50,566 nt of DNA. Source: Pseudomonadota bacterium. GTDB taxonomy: Bacteria; Pseudomonadota; Gammaproteobacteria; Burkholderiales; Burkholderiaceae_B. This document shows, piece by piece, positions 34,250 to 42,039 of this stretch. Under the pieces are notes generated by a model. It was not told where the DNA came from, ran no database searches, and saw nothing but the letters and a program-made list of their open reading frames with translations. The DNA lies in the NCBI GenBank assembly GCA_023387815.1, contig JAEWHK010000070.1, forward strand, positions 1 to 50,566, given 5' to 3'. The translations under genes were made by a program, and so were the position numbers. Every line of letters starts with the position of its first letter. Position 1 is the stretch's first letter.

Positions 34250-35212
34250 TCAGACCTGATTGCGTATTTCACCCTGGGCGAATGCATTGATGTTGTCCAC
34301 CAGCTGGTCGGCCAGCGCCTGTATGGCCTGACGACTTGCCCAGGCCACATGCGGGGTCAGAATAAAGTCTGGCCTGTTCATCAAACGCATGAACGGATGC
34401 GTATCGGGCATGGGTTCCTGCGTGACCACATCAAAGCCCGCACCGCCAATACGATTGTTTTCCAGGGCATCTGCCAGTGCCGCTTCATCTACCAGTCCGC
34501 CACGCGCAGTATTGATCAGGATGGCGGTTTTTTTCATGCGAGAGAGTTCGTCTTTGCCGATCATATTGCGGGTTTCCGGCGTAAGCGGCAAGTGCAGACT
34601 CAGAATATCTGCCTTTTCTATCACCGTATCGAACGGTGTATGACCCTCTTTGACGTCGGACTGCCCTTTTCGCCCTGCAAACATGACGTTCATGCCCAGC
34701 GCCTGTGCTCTTTCGGCGACAGCGCTGCCCAATGCGCCTGAACCAAAAATACCGATGGTGCTGTCAGCCAGATCACTGATTGGAAAATCAAAGTAGCAGA
34801 ACTGCCCGCTTTGCGCCCAGCGCCCCTGCGAAACAGAACGGTGGTAGGGAACAAGGCTGCGCCGCAACGCGAAGATGAGCGCCAGGGTATGTTCAGGTAC
34901 CGTATTGACCGCATAATTACGGATATTGGTGACCACAACCCCCTGCTGACGGCAGGCATCGACATCCACGATATTGGTACCAGTTGCAGCCACCGCAACC
35001 AGTTTCAGGTCTTTGGCCTGCGCCACGTCTTCAGCCGAGACAGGTACCTTGTTGGTGATCACGATATGAGCATCGCGAATGCGTTCACTGACTTCGCTGG
35101 CCGCGGTCTGATCGTAGCTCTGGATTTCTTGCGGAAAAGCGAATGCCTTCAGTTCTATGAATTCCGGTAATGTGGCGCGGTCAAGAAAGACAATACGTGA
35201 GGGGGAAGGCAT
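34250..35212 (-). CDS. D-2-hydroxyacid dehydrogenase (glycerate dehydrogenase-like)
   Basis: A 320-residue NAD(P)-dependent enzyme. The ATG at 35212 follows CAGGAAAACTT, an ideal ribosome site; the longer open frame to 35491 is discarded. Dinucleotide motif GSGALG is at 157-162. Catalytic Arg237 (NTARGG), Glu266 (TQEP) and His288 (LTPHVAW) are in place. HprA-like glycerate or hydroxypyruvate reductase is the closest match I recognise, but the substrate is not certain. It is divergent from the DUF455 gene, with 91 bases between the starts. Confidence 0.88.
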   Translation of the reverse strand: MPSPSRIVFLDRATLPEFIELKAFAFPQEIQSYDQTAASEVSERIRDAHIVITNKVPVSAEDVAQAKDLKLVAVAATGTNIVDVDACRQQGVVVTNIRNYAVNTVPEHTLALIFALRRSLVPYHRSVSQGRWAQSGQFCYFDFPISDLADSTIGIFGSGALGSAVAERAQALGMNVMFAGRKGQSDVKEGHTPFDTVIEKADILSLHLPLTPETRNMIGKDELSRMKKTAILINTARGGLVDEAALADALENNRIGGAGFDVVTQEPMPDTHPFMRLMNRPDFILTPHVAWASRQAIQALADQLVDNINAFAQGEIRNQV

Positions 35213-35303
35213 AAGTTTTCCTGTGCAGATAAAAACAAGACTATACCATTGCCCACCATTGGCTAAAATACGTGAATGCCGACTATGTAGTTTCGTTTCC
35301 GAT

Positions 35304-36098
35304 ATGTCTACTGACCCACGTTCTCTTCGCCAGGCTGCCCTTGATGCCCTGAGTGAGCCTGACCCATGCGCAAAAATCACGGCAGTGCAGGCACTACAGC
35401 CCACTTTGCCCATTTCTCCTGACGCGTCATTGCGACCTGCCACACCCCTGCCGGGACGGCCACAAAAGCCCGAGCTTGTCGATCCGCGCAAGGTATCGGT
35501 ACGTTCGGCGCATACGCCTCAGGGTAAAGCGGCGCTTATGCACTCCATTGCACACATCGAATTTAACGCCATCAATCTGGCACTGGACATTATCTGGCGG
35601 TTTCCGGGCATGCCCGATGATTTCTACCGGGACTGGGCACAGGTAGCCAGGGAGGAAGCCTACCACTTCTCACTGGTGCGTGGCCATCTGGCCGCCAGTG
35701 GCTACCAGTACGGGGATTTCCCGGCCCATAATGGCCTGTGGGATATGGCAGAAAAAACCCGCGATGATATTCTGGCCCGCCTGGCCCTGGTGCCGCGTAC
35801 CCTGGAGGCACGCGGTCTGGACGTATCCCCCGCGATACAGAACCGGCTGCGCGATGCCAACGACAGCCGGGGCGTTGAAATCCTGGACATTATCCTGCGT
35901 GACGAAATCGGCCATGTCCAGATTGGAAACCGCTGGTACCTGTACTGTTGCGAACAACAAAACCGCGATCCGGTTCAAACCTACGCGTCCCTGATTGAAA
36001 CCTATCGTGTCGCCAAACCCCGCGGCCCCTTCAATGTTGAGGCCAGAATGGCGGCCGGATTCACTCAGACCGATATTGACTGGCTGAATTCCTTATAA
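35304..36098 (+). CDS. DUF455 family ferritin-like protein
   Basis: A 264-residue cytosolic protein from the ATG at 35304. Helical blocks carry the metal-ligand pattern of a four-helix ferritin-like fold: HSIAHIEFNAINLALD, EEAYHFSLVRGHL and ILRDEIGHVQIGNRW each have Glu and His spaced for a di-iron or similar site. The N-terminal 65 residues are proline-rich and probably flexible. The family has no firm function; the MiaE tRNA hydroxylase has a similar fold. It may be transcribed with dadA, 82 bases on, but an inverted repeat lies between. Confidence 0.85.
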   Translation: MSTDPRSLRQAALDALSEPDPCAKITAVQALQPTLPISPDASLRPATPLPGRPQKPELVDPRKVSVRSAHTPQGKAALMHSIAHIEFNAINLALDIIWRFPGMPDDFYRDWAQVAREEAYHFSLVRGHLAASGYQYGDFPAHNGLWDMAEKTRDDILARLALVPRTLEARGLDVSPAIQNRLRDANDSRGVEILDIILRDEIGHVQIGNRWYLYCCEQQNRDPVQTYASLIETYRVAKPRGPFNVEARMAAGFTQTDIDWLNSL

Positions 36099-36114
36099 TC
36101 AGAGTAACAGCGAA

Positions 36115-36140
36115 CATTCCGCGCCCTTGGGTACGGAATG
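36115..36140. promoter_or_regulatory. Inverted repeat before dadA
   Basis: CATTCCG (36115-36121) and CGGAATG (36134-36140) are perfect 7-bp arms with a 12-nt spacer, 41 bases before the dadA start. It could be an operator or a small leader hairpin; a perfect TATAAT (36094-36099) overlaps the end of the gene before it but has no matching -35. Confidence 0.4.
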
Positions 36141-36180
36141 GCAGTCGCCACGACTCTACATTCAAATTAACGGAAAGATT

Positions 36181-37434
36181 ATGGAAGTTCTGGTTCTGGG
36201 TGCCGGCATCATCGGGCTGACCTCTGCGTACTACCTGAATAAGGAAGGGTTCGACGTCACGGTGATTGAGCGCAACAGCGACGTGGCGCTGGAAACCAGT
36301 TTTGCCAATGGGGCGCAGCTGTCATACAGCTATGTCGCTCCGTTAGCCGGCCCTGGTGTCATGAGTCATGTGCCAAAATGGTTGCTGGACCGAAACTCTC
36401 CGCTACGGTTTCGCCCAAGTCTGGATCCCGCGACACTTTGCTGGAACCTGCGATTCGTCAAAGCGTGCAACGAAACACAGAGCAACCAGACGACCCGCGA
36501 ACTGCTTGCGCTTTCCTTTCTGAGTCGTGATCTGTACCATGAAATCATGCAGCAGGAGGCAATCGCCTTCGATCACAAGCGCGCAGGCAAGCTGATTGTT
36601 CATCGCAGTAAAGATTCGTTCGATCACGCCGTGGAACAGCTGGATTTTCAGCGGTCACTGGGCTGTGTACAACAGGCGCTCTCGGTGGATGAGTGTCTGG
36701 CACTGGAGCCAGCACTGCAGCGCGTCAGGGATCATCTGAGCGGCGGTATCTATACAGAGAGCGAAGAAAGCGGTGATTGCTATCAGTTTTCGGTCGCATT
36801 GAAAAAAATTCTGCTACAGCGCGGCGTCAATTTCCGTTTCAATACCACCGTCAGCCGCCTGACTGCAGACGCCAGCAAAAAAGTCACTGTACACACAGCA
36901 CAAGGCGAAGACCTGACGCCCGATCATATTGTGGTCGCTCTGGCCTGCGACAGTACTGCCCTGCTCAAGCCATTGGGAATCTCCGTGCCCGTCAGTCCGC
37001 TCAAGGGGTATAGTCTGACATTGCCTATCCAGAATGCCACGGGTGCGCCAGTCGTGAGCGTGACCGATTACGAACGCAAAGTGGTCTACGCAAGACTGGG
37101 CGAACGCCTTCGGGTAGCCGGCATGGCAGATATGGTGGGTCTGAATCGCCGAATTGATGCTTCGCGTATAGAGGCCCTCAAACAGGAGGCGCGCAACCTC
37201 TTTCCCGGCGCGGGAGACTACAATCTGGCCACGCTGTGGACGGGCCTGCGGCCCGCCACGCCCAAGGGCAAGCCGATTATCGACGCGACACGCTACGGCA
37301 ATTTGTGGCTGAACATCGGCCAGGGCGCGCTGGGATTTACGCTGGCCACGGGCTCGGCACAAGTCATGACCAGCCTGATCAGTGGCCGCAGCCTGCCTGT
37401 CGGTGAAAACGTGTTCTCACTCGCACAGTCGTGA
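36181..37434 (+). CDS. dadA: D-amino acid dehydrogenase, small subunit
   Basis: A 417-residue FAD enzyme that oxidises D-amino acids, D-alanine above all, to 2-oxo acids and passes electrons to the respiratory chain. The length is that of E. coli DadA. FAD motif VLVLGAGIIGLTSAYYL is at residues 3-19 and ETSFANGAQLSYSYVAPLAGPGV is the conserved DadA block. The C-terminal NLWLNIGQGALGFTLATGSA completes the FAD site. The ATG at 36181 follows GGAAAG. The alanine racemase partner (dadX) is not adjacent. Confidence 0.93.
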   Translation: MEVLVLGAGIIGLTSAYYLNKEGFDVTVIERNSDVALETSFANGAQLSYSYVAPLAGPGVMSHVPKWLLDRNSPLRFRPSLDPATLCWNLRFVKACNETQSNQTTRELLALSFLSRDLYHEIMQQEAIAFDHKRAGKLIVHRSKDSFDHAVEQLDFQRSLGCVQQALSVDECLALEPALQRVRDHLSGGIYTESEESGDCYQFSVALKKILLQRGVNFRFNTTVSRLTADASKKVTVHTAQGEDLTPDHIVVALACDSTALLKPLGISVPVSPLKGYSLTLPIQNATGAPVVSVTDYERKVVYARLGERLRVAGMADMVGLNRRIDASRIEALKQEARNLFPGAGDYNLATLWTGLRPATPKGKPIIDATRYGNLWLNIGQGALGFTLATGSAQVMTSLISGRSLPVGENVFSLAQS

Positions 37435-37515
37435 TTTTCCCTTCCCACGACCGAAACGCAGTGAAGTATTCAGGCGCAGTCGCGCGCGTTAACGCCTTGT
37501 TTTTATGAGAATATA

Positions 37516-37534
37516 TCCCTATCTGAGATAGGGA
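37516..37534. promoter_or_regulatory. Perfect inverted repeat before the TM2 gene
   Basis: TCCCTATC (37516-37523) and GATAGGGA (37527-37534) are perfect 8-bp arms around TGA, about 30 bases before the start of the TM2-domain gene, in an AT-rich region. It could be an operator or leader hairpin. Confidence 0.5.
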
Positions 37535-37564
37535 AACACAACTTTGCTCACCGAGGCCACTGCC

Positions 37565-38038
37565 ATGCTACAGAAAGTACTTCTGCCCATCATCGTATTT
37601 ATTATTGTCCTGATCGGCCTGACATTTGGCGAAGGCGTGTTTACGGCACTGGCCGTCTGGCTGCACGATATCACAGGGCTGGTCATCTATAACTTCTCGG
37701 ATCTCTATTACACCGTGTCAGGATACGTTTCTGCGCATCCTGTCAAAATCCTGGTTGCCCTCGTTGTCACTGTCATCGTCTGCCTGTGGATCTATAAAAA
37801 CAAGGACGAGGAACTTACCCGACAGGCCAGTTCGCGAAAAATCGCCATTTTTCTGGCGATCTTCCTGGGCTGGCTGGGCGCACATCGCTTCTATAACGGT
37901 CAGATCGGGATGGGTCTGCTGTATCTGATCATCAGCTTTATCTGGCTGCCACTTACGGTCTTTCTGAGTCTGATTGATGCGGTAAGATATATCTTTATGA
38001 ACGACGACGAATACCGCCTGCGGATACAGTCGTCATAA
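37565..38038 (+). CDS. TM2 domain-containing membrane protein
   Basis: A 157-residue inner-membrane protein. From the ATG at 37565 (a TTG at 37544 would add seven residues) it has a first helix VLLPIIVFIIVLIGLTFG, a second near VKILVALVVTVIVCLWIYK, then a C-terminal TM2 domain: KIAIFLAIFLGWLGAHRFYNGQ, with the family's G-x-x-G-x-H-x-F-Y motif, and a closing helix. TM2 domains are widespread and their function in bacteria is not known. A perfect inverted repeat lies just upstream. It precedes the Tdi1-like gene by 113 bases. Confidence 0.88.
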   Translation: MLQKVLLPIIVFIIVLIGLTFGEGVFTALAVWLHDITGLVIYNFSDLYYTVSGYVSAHPVKILVALVVTVIVCLWIYKNKDEELTRQASSRKIAIFLAIFLGWLGAHRFYNGQIGMGLLYLIISFIWLPLTVFLSLIDAVRYIFMNDDEYRLRIQSS

Positions 38039-38151
38039 CAGCGGCCCGACTCTTTCAGGCGGCGCGTGATGTTCGCTACCGAAGGCGTACTCTGACTCGG
38101 TGAAGGTAGCGAAATAAGCCCTCTGTATTTATGCCGCCGCGAGGAGCCCTA

Positions 38152-38652
38152 GTGAACCTGAACGATCTCACCATTGCCACCGATGACCTTGACACCGCAA
38201 GATTGCTGAAAAACTGGCGATGGCTAGTCACCTCAGAAGTCGAACTTTTGCTGGTGACCAAAACCGGAGACTGTTTTCTGCTGGATGCGCAGACGGGTCG
38301 AATTCTGTTCCTGGACACCACAGACGGCGAACTCGAACAGATCGCCGCAGATTTTGAGCAGTTTCGCAGCGTTCTGGGCGATCCTGAATTTATCTCCGAT
38401 TACTTCTCTCTCGCCTTGCTTGCTCCGGTTATTGAAGAGCCGGTTCCGGAAAAAGCGGTATTTGCCCTGCCCACACCGCCAGTGCTTGGCGGCTCGCCGG
38501 AAACCGATGACCTGTCGCTGGTTGATATTTATGATTATTTCGACCGCATGGGAACATTGTGGGAACAGCTTGACCAGATTGAACTGCCTGAAGAGGATAT
38601 GAATGGCGAACCGGACGAGGCAGATTCCGAAAATGGTTCAGAAAAAAAATGA
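38152..38652 (+). CDS. Tdi1/DUF1851-like immunity-domain protein
   Basis: A 166-residue soluble protein starting at a GTG (38152) after GAGGAGCCCTA, an ideal ribosome site. The segment GDCFLLDAQTGRILFLDTT, then LEQIAADFEQFRSVLGDPEFI and PPVLGG, resembles the DUF1851 domain of Tdi1-type T6SS immunity proteins and of GAD-like proteins. The C-terminus is very acidic (LPEEDMNGEPDEADSENGSE). No toxin or T6SS gene is visible nearby, so an immunity role is not supported by context. The family match is by eye. Confidence 0.6.
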   Translation: MNLNDLTIATDDLDTARLLKNWRWLVTSEVELLLVTKTGDCFLLDAQTGRILFLDTTDGELEQIAADFEQFRSVLGDPEFISDYFSLALLAPVIEEPVPEKAVFALPTPPVLGGSPETDDLSLVDIYDYFDRMGTLWEQLDQIELPEEDMNGEPDEADSENGSEKK

Positions 38653-38801
38653 CAGATGAAAAATGGCAAGTGGCATATAGGCCGGGTCCGCGATATTAAT
38701 CTGTTCCGCCATATCACCCGGCGCTACCTGCCTACGCCTGGTATCTGATGACAGATGTTCGCTGTACCGGCAAAGGAACAAACGACGCCGGAGCCTCTTT
38801 C

Positions 38802-39767
38802 TCAGAACAGCATATTCCATTTGCGATCAGACCATACCAGAACAGCGGAAACCAGTGCACTGGCAAACATCACCATGACGAATAATGCAGTGCCCTGCTC
38901 CATCCAACCGGCATTGACAAGAACATTGATAAAGAACACATGCGTCAGGTAAATGGCCGTTGAAAGCTTGGACAGAAAGTCTGTATTGAGCCTTGCGGAT
39001 CGGCTGTGAAAGAAAAGAAATATCAGCGGACAAAGAATCAGCAGTGATAAATACATATCCACGCCGTCTTTGAGCGGATGCATAAAATAATAGGCCGTGC
39101 TTTCCAGAATCAGCAAGATGGCCGCGCCAAGAATGGCCAGCAGCAGTTGCGGATCATGTCGAGGCGCCTTATGCAGCTTGTGTTTCGCAATCAGATACCC
39201 AATGGAAAACAGCGGAAAGCCGAAGAACAGGAAGTTTCTGAAAATCCAGCCGGAACTGAACAGATACCCGGCAACGCCATCTGACGGCGGCATGTACAGG
39301 CTGATCGCCTGAATGACATAACCAATAACGTACAGAACCACACCCGTTGCCAGAATCTGCTTATCGCTTCTTTTGCGCAACAGATACAGTACGGCTCCTG
39401 CGCCCAGCGTGCCGACCAGGTACCACAGATGATGATAGCCGAAGATGAATTTTTCCAGCAGACCGATCTGGTCCCGGGTTGCAGCGATATGCTCGGGCCA
39501 GTAGAACGGGATGTAGATGAGCATCCACAATGCATACAGGGCACCCAGCCTTCTGGCCCAGCTCCAGAATGGCCGATTCTTTGCAACCAGCGGATAGAAA
39601 TAAAAGCCGTTGATGATAAAGAAAACAGGAACCGCGATCCGCAGCAGGCCATTGACGAACAGATAATTCAGATATTCGGCCGTTTCGGTAAACAGCGACG
39701 CATGCAGGGCCACCACCATCATCGCCAATGCTATTTTCAGGCCATCTGTTCCCGCATTACGCTGCAT
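38802..39767 (-). CDS. Acyltransferase family 3 membrane protein
   Basis: A 321-residue protein with about ten membrane helices. It begins NAGTDGLKIALAMMVVALHASLF, with the early His of the acyltransferase-3 domain, then RIAVPVFFIINGFYFY and the FGYHHLWYLVGTLGAGAVLY block. Such enzymes transfer acyl groups (O-acetyl, succinyl) to surface polysaccharides or small molecules at the inner membrane. No glycosyltransferases or polysaccharide genes lie nearby to reveal the substrate. It is transcribed alone and ends close to the plus-strand Tdi1-like gene. Confidence 0.88.
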   Translation of the reverse strand: MQRNAGTDGLKIALAMMVVALHASLFTETAEYLNYLFVNGLLRIAVPVFFIINGFYFYPLVAKNRPFWSWARRLGALYALWMLIYIPFYWPEHIAATRDQIGLLEKFIFGYHHLWYLVGTLGAGAVLYLLRKRSDKQILATGVVLYVIGYVIQAISLYMPPSDGVAGYLFSSGWIFRNFLFFGFPLFSIGYLIAKHKLHKAPRHDPQLLLAILGAAILLILESTAYYFMHPLKDGVDMYLSLLILCPLIFLFFHSRSARLNTDFLSKLSTAIYLTHVFFINVLVNAGWMEQGTALFVMVMFASALVSAVLVWSDRKWNMLF

Positions 39768-40001
39768 GTATCATCCTTTATGTAAAGATACATTGTAGCG
39801 GTAGCGCGGGGCTCATTGATGAATGTTGCCTACCAATTGATTTGGAATGTTACGGAACCGAAGACAAGCTAGTTTGGGGGTTATCGGAACTTGCAGCTTT
39901 GTGGATTCGCTGGAAACAAGGCCTGATTCAGTTGAATGACTTCAGTTGTCATTATGACCGTCCGTTGAACGAAACAGCAGCCGCAGGCCTGATACCAGCG
40001 T

Positions 40002-40118
40002 TCAGCTTTGGGCAAAGTAAATGAGCCCGCGCAGGATAAGACCAATAAATACAACGCCTGATGCAAATCCAATCACAAACGTAATCAGGCGTATCGCGAT
40101 TTTCCCTGGTTTATTCAT
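40002..40118 (-). CDS. 38-residue single-span membrane peptide, coupled to gene upstream
   Basis: The minus-strand frame codes MNKPGKIAIRLITFVIGF followed by ASGVVFIGLILRGLIYFAQS. A basic N-terminus and one long hydrophobic helix suggest a small inner-membrane peptide. Its ATG overlaps the stop of the preceding gene (ATGA at 40115-40118), a strong sign of translational coupling. It is too short for most gene finders. I do not recognise a family. Its neighbour is a membrane-anchored protein, so the two may act together; that is an inference. Confidence 0.5.
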   Translation of the reverse strand: MNKPGKIAIRLITFVIGFASGVVFIGLILRGLIYFAQS

Positions 40119-40465
40119 GGCTGTGATGTCTCGGGTTTGAAATACTGGTCGGTCGACCACTCCAGATAGCCGCAATTGAGCATAGGAAAATGTCGGGTTA
40201 CTCGTTTCCCATTTCTTTTGGTATAGACGATGAAACCTGAATTAGATTCTTCTACCAGTTCCACACTATCATAAACAACCCGACCGCCCTCGCTGAACAG
40301 ACCCGGCCTATTCGCATCCTTCCAAATAAAATCGATGGACTCCTGCTTTGTGAGCTCAGGACACGGCCCCCAGTACTTGACGATTGGGTATACAAAGAGG
40401 ACAAATAGGACAAAGCCCAGAGACACCACAGCCCCGGCAACAAAGCCCCATATATAAGTTTTCAT
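40115..40465 (-). CDS. Small membrane-anchored protein, paralog A
   Basis: A 116-residue protein unknown to me. One N-terminal helix (WGFVAGAVVSLGFVLFVLFVYP) precedes YWGPCPELTKQES and a C-terminal soluble part with VYTKRNGKRVTRHFP and CGYLEWSTDQYFKPE. About 60 of roughly 113 aligned residues match the protein at 45192-45533 by hand count, including a 13-residue identical block. The soluble domain is probably outside the membrane, with two conserved cysteines that could pair. Its stop overlaps the start of the 38-residue peptide gene. Confidence 0.75.
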   Translation of the reverse strand: MKTYIWGFVAGAVVSLGFVLFVLFVYPIVKYWGPCPELTKQESIDFIWKDANRPGLFSEGGRVVYDSVELVEESNSGFIVYTKRNGKRVTRHFPMLNCGYLEWSTDQYFKPETSQP

Positions 40466-40659
40466 GGCTTATCGATCTGACGGCAAAAGAAGTCGGCAAC
40501 ATTGAGACTGCGATTCACCCATTCAATTGGAGAATCGCCAGTGTCAGGCGCCTATTCTACAGCCGAGGTTTGTGCGAAACAATTTGACAGATCAAATTAC
40601 TCAGCAAGAAGAGTAAGACGCGCGCTGTATTTCAATCACTCTCTTCCAGTCGCCTTTGG

Positions 40660-40695
40660 CGGTCTGTTCGGTCTATTCGGTCTGTTCGGCCTGCT
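40660..40695. repeat. 9-nt tandem repeat, four units
   Basis: CGGTCTGTT, CGGTCTATT, CGGTCTGTT and CGGCCTGCT run head to tail from 40660, ending a few bases before the stop of the dioxygenase-like gene. In the plus-strand frame they spell Gly-Leu-Phe repeats, but no gene is convincing there. Confidence 0.75.
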
Positions 40696-40701
40696 TAAGT
40701 C

Positions 40702-41679
40702 TCAGGCTCCAGGGAACATCCTGGTATTGTCATCCCGCTGGCGTGGTCCGCCGCCACCGAATCCGCCTGGCGGTGGACCGGGAGGTGGTCCATTGCGTGC
40801 GCCGGATGGCATAGGCGGAGGCGCTTCAGGTTTCCGGCTCGGCTTATTTCCTGACTCACCCGGCCCGGGTGGTCCGCCCGGTCTGCCACCCCGGCCAATG
40901 CCATTCATGCCTTGATTCTGTTCCGTCCATTCTGCCTCAGGATCAACTCCCACAACCAGGGCTGCAATATAGCGATCTTTTTGCTCCCGGATGGAGCAGT
41001 AGGATCCCTCTCCTGCCTGAGCGGCAATTCCGTCGATACTGTTGACCGTATCACGCTCTTCACTGCGCTTATATTCGGGAGATTTCAGGTAGATGTACTC
41101 ACTCAGTGCATCGGGAAAAAATATCTGGCTGGTCAGGACCGTCTTGTCATCAAGGAAAATTTTGTAATGAACATGTGTCGTGCGACCACGATACCAGCCG
41201 GGATAGATGGTATCGAAGGTCGCAATGCCACTTGCATCTGTCAGCTGCGTGCCGCGCAGAAAAGTCTGACCCGTCGTATCATTGTTGCGCTGCGCGCCCA
41301 TATTGGCATAGCCCGAATAGTCTCCCTGTGCGTCGCAGTGCCAGATATCGACTCTGGCTGAGGCAATCGGCCTGCAGTCAGCCGTGACCACCTGAATCTG
41401 CATATGAAGTGAAATGCCTTTTTTGTCTTCCCTTATATCCTGTCTTACCAGCTTAGGGTCGATGTAGTACGGCCCTTCGGTTGTCTCTGGCATGACTGCG
41501 CAGACATTGGAGGAAATCAGACCCATGGTCGCAGCGACCAGAGTCAGATCAGCGCTTCCCCTGGATTCGGCGAAGGAATTGCCTGCGGCCATCAAAGGAA
41601 GCGCCGCAGGAGCCGCAATCAACGCCCGGAAAATGTCGCGACGTGACGATACGGTTCTGGACGTTATTTTCTTATTCAT
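40702..41679 (-). CDS. Exported intradiol-dioxygenase-like protein with Pro/Gly-rich tail
   Basis: A 325-residue protein related to the protocatechuate/catechol intradiol dioxygenases. The N-terminus, with SSRRDIFRALIAAPAALPLMAA, looks like a twin-arginine-type signal, so it is probably exported. The Fe(III) ligands expected for the fold are present: Tyr121 (GDYSGY), Tyr163 (GWYRG), His169 and His171 (TTHVHYKIF). Residues about 258-325 form a Pro/Gly-rich, low-complexity tail. Classic intradiol enzymes are cytosolic and lack such a tail, so the substrate is uncertain. Downstream of the ThDP and Bug genes on the same strand, but 360 bases away. Confidence 0.82.
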   Translation of the reverse strand: MNKKITSRTVSSRRDIFRALIAAPAALPLMAAGNSFAESRGSADLTLVAATMGLISSNVCAVMPETTEGPYYIDPKLVRQDIREDKKGISLHMQIQVVTADCRPIASARVDIWHCDAQGDYSGYANMGAQRNNDTTGQTFLRGTQLTDASGIATFDTIYPGWYRGRTTHVHYKIFLDDKTVLTSQIFFPDALSEYIYLKSPEYKRSEERDTVNSIDGIAAQAGEGSYCSIREQKDRYIAALVVGVDPEAEWTEQNQGMNGIGRGGRPGGPPGPGESGNKPSRKPEAPPPMPSGARNGPPPGPPPGGFGGGGPRQRDDNTRMFPGA

Positions 41680-42039
41680 TTATCTGGATCACACCTGAAA
41701 TTCACTGAAGCGAAGTATAGCTTGCAGGATTTCCAGGGATTTCATCTGGCAACCAACTGAAATCTATACCAATGAATGTTGTCGTAGTGCCTAAACGTAC
41801 CGCAAGCGCGTCCAGAACCTCGCGGAACGCCGTTTGTATAGTTTATGGATAGTGGCAATCAGAAAATCCTGCCCGACCTTGTTCAGACTCAGATTTGCCA
41901 GATTCCCAGCTACACCGTTTGCCTCTCCAGCCTGGTATCTGAACAAAGAAATATTTCAAGGCGCCAAATTACATTCACCTGATGTCTCATCCCGCACTGA
42001 AAGGAAAAGAAGTGGCTCGTCGTGTAAAACATCCGGTGG
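41680..42039. other. Gene-free interval between dioxygenase-like and ThDP genes
   Basis: No intact gene seen. A minus-strand frame (41702-41842) without a start codon reads FREVLDALAVRLGTTTTFIG and could be the relic of a lost gene. Nothing else stands out. Confidence 0.4.

Noticed and set aside
34250..35491. Longer 413-codon form of the hydroxyacid dehydrogenase.
   Set aside because: The extra 93 residues run into the divergent promoter region and the DUF455 gene and do not resemble the family; the ATG at 35212 has an ideal ribosome site.
38681..38722. Inverted repeat GCCGGGT/ACCCGGC between the Tdi1-like and acyltransferase genes.
   Set aside because: The 28-base loop and the lack of a T-run make a terminator unlikely, and nothing else supports a role.
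38656..38748. 30-codon ORF three bases after the Tdi1-like stop.
   Set aside because: No ribosome site, strongly basic with no hydrophobic or known pattern, and it overlaps a GC-rich inverted repeat; chance is likelier.
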